DNA of 64,000 bases, from contig NZ_CP029562.1 of assembly GCF_004136315.1 (NCBI RefSeq), positions 4,735,501-4,799,500 on the forward strand. The letters are read 5' to 3'. The DNA is from Mesorhizobium sp. Pch-S (GTDB lineage Bacteria; Pseudomonadota; Alphaproteobacteria; Rhizobiales; Rhizobiaceae). Under the pieces are notes generated by a model, which saw nothing but the letters and a program-made list of their open reading frames with translations, searched no databases and was not told where the DNA came from. Of this stretch, positions 57,898 to 64,000 are shown one piece after another. Made by a program: the position numbers and the translations under genes. Position 1 is the first letter of the stretch; the number at the start of each line of letters is the position of its first letter.

Positions 57898-58503
57898 ATG
57901 GCGCGCCCCAGGGAGTTCGATCGCGATGAGGCGCTTGTGAAGGCGCGCGATGCATTCTGGGTGCGTGGCTACGAAGGCACGTCGATGGCCGATCTCGTTT
58001 CGGAACTCGGCATTGCTTCTGCGCGCATCTATGCCGCCTTTGGCTCGAAGGAGGATTTGTTCCGCGAGGCGATCGGTCTTTATGAAGCCAGGGAGGGTGG
58101 CTTCGTGGACAGGGTTCTTGCCGAAGAACCGACGGCGTACCGGGCGATCGAACGCATCCTGCGCGAAGCCGTGGAAACCTACACGCGGCCCGGCAAGCCC
58201 TGGGGCTGCATGGTGGTGACGGCGGCGACAAACTGTGCCGCTGAAAACAGCCGCCTGCAGGACTGGCTTGCGGACCGGCGTCGCCGGCAAACAGCAGCCA
58301 TTGTCGGGCGCCTGGAGCGGGCACGGCACGATGGCGAGTTGGTCGAAGACACCGACATGGAACGTCTCGGCGACTACCTGACGGCAGTCATGCACGGCCT
58401 TTCCGTGCAGGCGCGCGATGGTGTTTCCGCCGAGCGGCTGGCAGCGCTGTGCGACTTGTCGTTGCAAACGGTCGCCGGTTTCCTGAGGCCTGGCGCGAGC
58501 TGA
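57898..58503 (+). CDS. TetR/AcrR family transcriptional regulator
   Basis: A 201-residue regulator. The DNA-binding domain is residues 5-55 (RDAFWVRGYEGTSMADLVSE then LGIASARIYAAFGSKEDLF). The C-terminal part has the GCMVVTAATNCAAENSRLQD pattern of the YxaF/AcrR-like group. It is divergent from the DHA2 pump with two palindromes in between, so it is likely the pump's repressor. The ATG at 57898 follows GGAGAAG; in-frame starts at 57853 and 57886 would overlap or follow the operator. Confidence 0.9.
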   Translation: MARPREFDRDEALVKARDAFWVRGYEGTSMADLVSELGIASARIYAAFGSKEDLFREAIGLYEAREGGFVDRVLAEEPTAYRAIERILREAVETYTRPGKPWGCMVVTAATNCAAENSRLQDWLADRRRRQTAAIVGRLERARHDGELVEDTDMERLGDYLTAVMHGLSVQARDGVSAERLAALCDLSLQTVAGFLRPGAS

Positions 58504-58808
58504 TTTCCGCCGGTTGCGGGAGGATGGTTTCCGCTGTTGTGCCTGTTGCGCGAAAGCCTGTGCCGGCGTTGCAGAAAAGACTCAAAAGCCGGCTTTCGAA
58601 GCGCTTTTTTTCAGAAAGTGAATCCGCTGGAATCATAGGGGCTTGTCAGTGAATCAACTCTCTGATTCTTTGGGGCAACAGCGTTTCCTGATTTGAGTCG
58701 TTCGACGCGTGGGGCCGCGTTTCATCTGGGGAAGTCATTCTCCGGACGTGGGTGATTCATGTCTGGAAAATGGAAGTGTGGACCCGCCGCTAGAGGGATG
58801 ACGGGGTG
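58504..58808. other. 305-base intergenic region before ddlB
   Basis: It holds an AT-rich stretch with seven T at about 58606-58613 after a weak hairpin, which may end the tetR transcript. It must contain the promoter for the ddlB-ftsZ half of the dcw cluster. I see no repeat copy or further gene in it. Confidence 0.5.
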
Positions 58809-59735
58809 ATGAAGAAGAAACATGTGGCCGTCCTGCTGGGAGGTTTTTCGTCCGAGCGGCCCGTGTCCTTGTCTTCCGGAAAGGCCTGTGCCGATACGCT
58901 TGAGGCGGAGGGGTATCAGGTCACTCGTGTCGATGTCGGGCGTGATGTTTCCTCTGTTCTGGCTGAGCTGAAGCCGGATGTCGTTTTCAACGCCTTGCAT
59001 GGTCCTTATGGCGAGGACGGTACCATCCAGGGCGTGCTCGAATTCCTTGGGATTCCCTATACGCATTCCGGCGTGCTGGCCTCGGCGCTCGCCATGAACA
59101 AAGAGCAGGCCAAGAAGGTGGCCAAGACGGTTGGGATTCCGGTTGCTGAGTCTCGGGTCATCGACCGTTTCACCATCAAGAACGAGCACCCGATGCGGCC
59201 GCCCTATGTGGTGAAGCCTGTCAACGAGGGGTCGAGCTTCGGCGTCGTCATCGTCAAGGAGGATCAGTCACATCCGCCGCAGCTGATCTCGTCGCCGGAG
59301 TGGAATTATGGCGAGGAGGTCATGGTCGAGCGTTACATCCATGGACGCGAATTGACCTGTGCTGTGATGGGCGATGTGGCGCTCGGTGTCTGCGAAATCA
59401 TCCCGACCGGCCATTCCTTCTACGATTATGATTCAAAATACGTTCCGGGTGGATCAAAACACGAGGTCCCTGCTAAAATTTCACTAAATATTTACCAAAA
59501 AATACAGACACTGGCCCTCAAGGCTCACCAAGCGATCGGTTGCCGGGGCGTCTCCCGGTCGGACTTCCGTTACGACGACCGTCATTCCGAAAACGGCGAG
59601 GTTGTCTGGCTCGAAATCAACACGCAGCCGGGTATGACGCCGACGTCTTTGGTGCCGGAGATCGCTGCCCAGGCAGGGCATTCGTTCGGCGAGCTGTTGA
59701 GTTGGATGGTGGAGGACGCGTCGTGTCGGCGTTGA
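58809..59735 (+). CDS. ddlB: D-alanine--D-alanine ligase
   Basis: A 308-residue ATP-grasp ligase making the D-Ala-D-Ala used by Mur[21 protein letters not shown] starts the protein. [58 protein letters not shown] and [20 protein letters not shown] are diagnostic. A GTG at 58806 is an alternative start one codon earlier. It overlaps ftsQ by 13 bases. AT-rich codons appear near 59465-59515, which differ from the rest of the gene. Confidence 0.94.
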   Translation: MKKKHVAVLLGGFSSERPVSLSSGKACADTLEAEGYQVTRVDVGRDVSSVLAELKPDVVFNALHGPYGEDGTIQGVLEFLGIPYTHSGVLASALAMNKEQAKKVAKTVGIPVAESRVIDRFTIKNEHPMRPPYVVKPVNEGSSFGVVIVKEDQSHPPQLISSPEWNYGEEVMVERYIHGRELTCAVMGDVALGVCEIIPTGHSFYDYDSKYVPGGSKHEVPAKISLNIYQKIQTLALKAHQAIGCRGVSRSDFRYDDRHSENGEVVWLEINTQPGMTPTSLVPEIAAQAGHSFGELLSWMVEDASCRR

Positions 59736-60664
59736 ACTGGGGGCAGAGCGGAAGAAAGGGTGCGATGCCGCGCGCCCGCTTCGGTGCGTCCTCGTGGCTC
59801 GATCGTTTCGTGCTGCCCAGGATGCTGCGCAAGCCCGTGCGTACGCTCGGCCGGCTCACGCGCGGCGACTTCGATGCGCCGCCCTTCGCGGCGACGGTGA
59901 TCAATACTGTCTTTCTTGCTTCCTCGCTGACCTATGGTGCCTATCTCGGTGGTCATCTCGATGGCTTCGTGCAGGACGTGACCGCCCGCACCGGCTTTGC
60001 GGTCGACCAGATCAAGGTGGTCGGCAATCGCGAGACATCGGAAATCGACATCCTTGATAAGCTTGATCTGAACGGCTGGACCTCGCTGGTTGGTTTCAGC
60101 GCCGAAGGTGCTCGCGAGCGCATCGCGCTGCTGCCCTGGATCCAGTCGGTGGCAGTGCGCAAGATTTATCCGCATCTTCTCGAGGTGCGCATAGACGAGC
60201 GGCAGGCTTTCGCCATCTGGCAGCGGGGCCCGGAGCTCTCGGTGATCGAGAAGGATGGTCGAATCATCGCGCCTTACACCGGCGGCGATCAATCGAAGTT
60301 GCCACTGCTGGTCGGGCAGGGCGCGCCTGAGCATGCTCCGGCGCTGATGGCCAAGGTGGCCGGCTTCCCTGAACTTGCCTCAAGGGTTCGTGGCTACATC
60401 CGTGTCGGTGATCGCCGCTGGGACATCAAGCTGGACAACGGGGTTGTCATCAAGCTGCCGGAGTTCGACGTCGATCAGGCAATGGCCGAGCTGGTGCGCC
60501 TCGATCACGAAAAGGGGTTGCTGTCGCGCGACATCGCTTCGATCGACATGCGCCTCTCCGATCGTTTGACGGTGCAGTTGACGCAAGAGGCTGCGACGGC
60601 GCGTGAGGCGGCGCTGAAGGAGCAGGCCAAGATGGCAAAGCGCAAGGCGGGGCAGCAGATATGA
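59723..60664 (+). CDS. ftsQ: cell division protein FtsQ
   Basis: A 313-residue bitopic division protein. A basic cytoplasmic start is followed by a membrane helix (about residues 55-75), a POTRA domain ([20 protein letters not shown]) and an FtsQ domain ([33 protein letters not shown]). It links FtsB/FtsL to the Z ring. The start is GTG at 59723 inside ddlB, with GGAGGA six bases before it; ATG 59765 is an alternative. It overlaps ftsA by four bases. A lysine-rich tail ends the protein. Confidence 0.9.
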   Translation: MSALNWGQSGRKGAMPRARFGASSWLDRFVLPRMLRKPVRTLGRLTRGDFDAPPFAATVINTVFLASSLTYGAYLGGHLDGFVQDVTARTGFAVDQIKVVGNRETSEIDILDKLDLNGWTSLVGFSAEGARERIALLPWIQSVAVRKIYPHLLEVRIDERQAFAIWQRGPELSVIEKDGRIIAPYTGGDQSKLPLLVGQGAPEHAPALMAKVAGFPELASRVRGYIRVGDRRWDIKLDNGVVIKLPEFDVDQAMAELVRLDHEKGLLSRDIASIDMRLSDRLTVQLTQEAATAREAALKEQAKMAKRKAGQQI

Positions 60665-61968
60665 GTTGGCTCGGCAGCAACAATGACGGAGCCTCGCGAC
60701 GGTCCGGCGTGCTGACGGTTCTCGACGTCGGCTCGAGCAAGGTCTGCTGCGTGGTGGCGAAGCTGAAGCCTTGCGAGGAAGGCCATCTGCTGCGTGGCCG
60801 GTCGCATCGCATCCAGGTCATCGGTATCGGCCACCAGAAGTCGCACGGCGTGAAGTCGGGCGTCGTCATCGATCTCGACCGCGCTGAACACGCCATCCGC
60901 CTGGCGGTGGACGCGGCGGAGCGCATGGCCGGTCTCACTGTGGACTCGCTGATCGTCAATATGACGGCGGGCCGCCTGAAGAGCGAAACCTTCAATGCCA
61001 CCATCAATCTCGGCGGTCACGAAGTCGACGAAAACGACATCAAGCGGGTGCTGGGGGCCGGCGCCAAGCAGGCGCTGAAGTCCGAGCGCGAAGTCCTGCA
61101 CGCCTTGCCTGTGGGCTTTTCGCTGGATGGCGAGCGTGGCGTGCGCGATCCCCGCGGCATGGTCGGCGACACGCTTGGCGTCGACATGCACGTCATGACC
61201 GGCGACTCGGCGCCGCTGCGCAATCTGGAACTCGCGATCAACCGCTCGCATCTGTCGGTCGAGCGTCTGATCGCCACGCCCTATGCCGCGGGCCTGGCTG
61301 CGCTTGTCGATGACGAACTGGAAATGGGCGCTGCCTGCATCGACATGGGCGGTGGCACCACCACGATCTCTGTCTTTTCGGAAGGTAAGTTCGTCTACGG
61401 CGATTCGATCCCTGTTGGCGGCAATCATGTCACGCTCGATCTGGCCAAGGGCCTGTCGACCTCGCTGGACGCAGCGGAACGGTTGAAGGTGATGCATGGC
61501 TCTGCCTTGCCGGGCAGCTCGGACGATCGCGATCTCGTCACCATCCAGCCGATCGGTGAGGAGGGCGAGGCGCCACTGCAAATTCCGCGTTCGGTGATGA
61601 CACGAATCATCCGGGCCCGTATCGAAGAAACCCTGGAGCTGTTGCGCGAGCGGCTGAGCAAGTCCGGCTACGGCAATGTGGTGGGCAAGCGGGTCGTTCT
61701 GACCGGGGGCGCCAGCCAGCTTGCCGGCATGCCGGAAGCAGCTCGTCGCGTGCTGGGACGCAACGTGCGCGTCGGACGCCCGCTCGGGGTTGCGGGTTTG
61801 CCGGAAGCGGCGAAAGGACCGGCTTTCTCGACCGCGGTCGGGCTTATGATCTATCCGCAGGTTGCTTCCTTCGAGAGCCATCCTGCCTTTGGAGCCTCCC
61901 GTTTCAAGATGACTGGAACAGGGGGAAGACTCCACCGCATGAGTCAGTGGTTGAGAGACAGTTTTTAG
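60661..61968 (+). CDS. ftsA: cell division protein FtsA
   Basis: A 435-residue actin-like ATPase that anchors FtsZ to the membrane. VLTVLDVGSSKVCCVVAKLK is phosphate loop 1, CIDMGGGTTTISVFSEGKFV is loop 2 and VVLTGGASQLAGMPEAARRV is the adenosine motif. The SHDS domain lies between them. The C-terminal amphipathic helix RLHRMSQWLRDSF is the membrane-targeting peptide. It overlaps ftsQ by four bases and precedes ftsZ by 72 bases. Confidence 0.95.
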   Translation: MSWLGSNNDGASRRSGVLTVLDVGSSKVCCVVAKLKPCEEGHLLRGRSHRIQVIGIGHQKSHGVKSGVVIDLDRAEHAIRLAVDAAERMAGLTVDSLIVNMTAGRLKSETFNATINLGGHEVDENDIKRVLGAGAKQALKSEREVLHALPVGFSLDGERGVRDPRGMVGDTLGVDMHVMTGDSAPLRNLELAINRSHLSVERLIATPYAAGLAALVDDELEMGAACIDMGGGTTTISVFSEGKFVYGDSIPVGGNHVTLDLAKGLSTSLDAAERLKVMHGSALPGSSDDRDLVTIQPIGEEGEAPLQIPRSVMTRIIRARIEETLELLRERLSKSGYGNVVGKRVVLTGGASQLAGMPEAARRVLGRNVRVGRPLGVAGLPEAAKGPAFSTAVGLMIYPQVASFESHPAFGASRFKMTGTGGRLHRMSQWLRDSF

Positions 61969-62040
61969 TTGAGTTGACGGGGACAGCCCCATAAGCGGCC
62001 GCGACGGCGAAGCGGCGGTAAAGGCAAAAGGACGAGGACT

Positions 62041-63726
62041 ATGACGATCAATCTGAAAAAGCCGGACATCACCGAGCTCAAGCCACGCATCACCGTCTTC
62101 GGTGTCGGCGGTGGCGGCGGCAATGCGGTCAACAACATGATCACGGCGGGCCTGCGTGGCGTGGAGTTCGTCGTGGCCAATACCGATGCGCAAGCGCTCA
62201 CCATGTCGAAGTCGGAGCGCCTGATCCAGCTCGGCGCGCATGTCACCGAGGGCCTCGGCGCGGGTTCGCAGCCTGAAGTCGGTCGCGCCGCTGCGGAAGA
62301 ATGCATCGACGAGATCACGGACTATCTGTCCAACACCCATATGTGCTTCGTCACGGCGGGCATGGGTGGCGGCACCGGCACGGGCGCAGCTCCGGTCGTT
62401 GCACGTGCTGCTCGCGAGAAGGGCATCCTGACGGTTGGTGTGGTCACCAAACCGTTCCATTTCGAGGGCCAGCGTCGCATGAAGACTGCCGATCTGGGCA
62501 TCGAGGAACTGCAGAAATGCGTCGATACCCTGATCGTCATCCCGAACCAGAACCTGTTCCGGCTCGCCAATGACAAGACCACCTTCGCCGACGCCTTCGC
62601 CATGGCTGATCAGGTGCTCTATTCGGGTGTTGCCTGCATCACGGACCTGATGGTCAAGGAAGGCCTGATCAACCTCGACTTCGCCGACGTCCGTTCGGTG
62701 ATGCGGGAGATGGGCAAAGCCATGATGGGCACGGGCGAGGCCAGTGGTGAAGGCCGCGCAATGGCAGCAGCCGAAGCTGCGATCGCCAACCCGCTGCTCG
62801 ATGAGACCTCGATGAAGGGTGCCAAGGGCCTGCTGATTTCGATCACCGGTGGCCGCGACCTCACCCTGTTCGAAGTGGACGAAGCCGCCACCCGCATCCG
62901 CGAGGAAGTCGATCAGGACGCCAACATCATCCTGGGTGCGACTTTCGACGAGGATCTCGAAGGCGTCATTCGCGTCTCGGTCGTCGCGACCGGTATCGAC
63001 AAGTCGGCCGAGCAGATCGCCGCTGCTCCGATTTCGATCCGTGCCGCACAGCCGAAGGCGCCGGCGCGCCCGGCGGCCATTCCGGCCGCCGAGGTGCGCA
63101 CTGCTCCGATGCCGCAGGCGGCACTTCATGAAACGCGTGCTGCTGACCCGGTCGCGGAAGCCATCCAGCAGGCGGAGGCCAATGCGGCTGCGTTTGCTCA
63201 GCAGCCCCGCGTTGCGCAGGCTGCCCCGCAGGATGATTTCCGTCCGCAGAGCAAGCTGTTCCAGGCACCTCCGGCTCAGCCGCAGCCTCACCCGGTGATG
63301 CAGCAGGTTGCGCCACAGCCGGCTCCGCAGCCCGTGCGTGAAATGGCTCCGCAGCAGCCGGTTGCAGCCCAGCCTCGCATGCCGCGCGTCGAAGATTTTC
63401 CGCCGGTCGTGCGGGCTGAAGTTGAAGCAAAGCAGCATCCGGTCGACCATGAAGAGCGCGGCCCGATGGGTCTTTTGAAGCGCCTCACCAACGGTCTGAC
63501 CCGCCGCGAGGAAGAGCCGGCCCGCCTGCAGCCGGCACAGCCACGCGAGCCGAAGCTGCGCCAGGCTGCTCCGGAAGTGCGTCGCCTCGCGCCACAGGAT
63601 GCCCAACTCTACGCTCCACGCCGGGGCCAGGCCGACGACCATGGCCGCTTCGCGCCGCAGCAGCGGGCGACTCATGAAGACGATCAGCTGGAGATTCCGG
63701 CCTTCCTGCGCAGGCAGGCCAACTGA
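62041..63726 (+). CDS. ftsZ: cell division GTPase FtsZ
   Basis: A 561-residue tubulin homologue forming the division ring. The GTPase domain (about 1-320) has [13 protein letters not shown], the tubulin signature [12 protein letters not shown] and [12 protein letters not shown] disordered linker of about 225 residues, rich in Gln, Pro and Ala, follows (about 325-548). The conserved C-terminal peptide [12 protein letters not shown] binds FtsA and partners. The linker is much longer than in E. coli (383 residues in total) but usual for alphaproteobacteria. Confidence 0.96.
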   Translation: MTINLKKPDITELKPRITVFGVGGGGGNAVNNMITAGLRGVEFVVANTDAQALTMSKSERLIQLGAHVTEGLGAGSQPEVGRAAAEECIDEITDYLSNTHMCFVTAGMGGGTGTGAAPVVARAAREKGILTVGVVTKPFHFEGQRRMKTADLGIEELQKCVDTLIVIPNQNLFRLANDKTTFADAFAMADQVLYSGVACITDLMVKEGLINLDFADVRSVMREMGKAMMGTGEASGEGRAMAAAEAAIANPLLDETSMKGAKGLLISITGGRDLTLFEVDEAATRIREEVDQDANIILGATFDEDLEGVIRVSVVATGIDKSAEQIAAAPISIRAAQPKAPARPAAIPAAEVRTAPMPQAALHETRAADPVAEAIQQAEANAAAFAQQPRVAQAAPQDDFRPQSKLFQAPPAQPQPHPVMQQVAPQPAPQPVREMAPQQPVAAQPRMPRVEDFPPVVRAEVEAKQHPVDHEERGPMGLLKRLTNGLTRREEEPARLQPAQPREPKLRQAAPEVRRLAPQDAQLYAPRRGQADDHGRFAPQQRATHEDDQLEIPAFLRRQAN

Positions 63727-63752
63727 TCTTCTGACGGATTGTAACAGTTGTT

Positions 63753-63787
63753 AACAGGCAGGCGGACGACCGCCTGCCTGTTTGCTT
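63753..63787 (+). terminator. Rho-independent terminator after ftsZ
   Basis: A 13-bp perfect stem AACAGGCAGGCGG / CCGCCTGCCTGTT with a 4-base loop, followed by TTGCTTT. It marks the end of the dcw transcript. The remaining 213 bases to the window edge hold no gene I can support; the last bases ATGG could begin the next gene. Confidence 0.88.
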
Positions 63788-64000
63788 TAATAGTCGTGGA
63801 AAAACAAACACTTGTATGTTGCTTTTATGCTCCCTTAGCCGTTACATCGGGTAAGAAAGCGTGATTTGGAGTATGCCTGAGGGGCCACTATCTTCCGCGG
63901 GCAACAATGGCAGTGGGTGTTTTGGGGATGTGCCCCGCTGGCTGGAAGATCAAAGGCAGCGACCGAGAAGCCGATTGGCCGCGCCGTAAGGGCACATGGG

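Noticed and set aside
60505..63675. Very long open frame on the minus strand opposite ftsA and ftsZ
   Set aside because: It is a by-product of GC-rich codon use; the encoded sequence is Arg/His-rich with no recognisable domain, and ftsA/ftsZ on the other strand are certain.
63873..63989. 38-codon open frame after the ftsZ terminator
   Set aside because: No ribosome site of quality and a composition like random GC-rich sequence (PRSRLAAP); not supported as a gene.
63997..64000. ATGG at the window edge as a start of the next gene, perhaps lpxC
   Set aside because: lpxC often follows ftsZ in this group, but four bases cannot support a call.

Overview
The window looks like chromosomal DNA of a Rhizobiales alphaproteobacterium, most likely Mesorhizobium or a close Phyllobacteriaceae relative. 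The base composition is GC-rich. There is a type A RNase P RNA beside an mraZ-ftsZ cluster, FtsZ has the long alphaproteobacterial linker, an ArsR-methyltransferase fusion sits directly upstream of metF, and BtaA/BtaB betaine-lipid genes lie behind a PhoB box. Genus is inferred from gene content and protein style, not from a search. I saw no tRNA, phage, insertion sequence or CRISPR array.

Layout. Positions 1-5.7 kb: the 3' end of ettA, tam, a FabH-like synthase, a MOSC protein, a membrane protein divergent from a TetR regulator, and a fold-IV aminotransferase. 6-10 kb: a peptide deformylase-like protein, a siderophore-interacting flavoprotein and a 795-residue helical-repeat protein of unknown function. 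10-14 kb: Lrp and LuxR regulators divergent from an ethanolamine-permease-like carrier and a dehydrogenase. 14-17.6 kb: a frameshifted trmO, a DUF2293 protein, the ArsR-methyltransferase and metF. 17.6-24.7 kb: a 28-residue membrane microprotein, an EamA exporter, a fold-III decarboxylase, an MliC-like protein, two cell-wall hydrolases and a serine hydrolase. 24.7-32.2 kb: btaA-btaB, a 5-oxoprolinase-type gene, a small lipoprotein and an MFS carrier. 32.3-35.8 kb: an unusual locus with a TPR/winged-helix regulator, an SRPBCC protein, a secreted protein and a beta-propeller protein, with a duplicated 56-bp promoter element. 35.8-40.1 kb: a DjlA-like protein, an amidase, a lytic transglycosylase, rnpB and a Cys/Met-metabolism PLP enzyme.

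From 40.5 kb to the end lies the division and cell-wall (dcw) cluster: mraZ-rsmH-ftsL-ftsI-murE-murF-mraY-murD-ftsW-murG-murC-murB, then about 4.4 kb of unrelated transport and efflux genes, then ddlB-ftsQ-ftsA-ftsZ and a strong terminator. Most dcw junctions overlap by 1-13 bases, so translation is probably coupled. A MraZ-type operator of three TGGGN units lies over the likely cluster promoter.

Most notable points: two genes, mraY (essential) and trmO, each carry an apparent single-base deletion; a family of six ~60-105-bp double-hairpin intergenic repeats often supplies the stop codon of a flanking gene; the dcw cluster is interrupted between murB and ddlB; and the PhoB, MraZ and duplicated promoter sites make concrete regulatory predictions.
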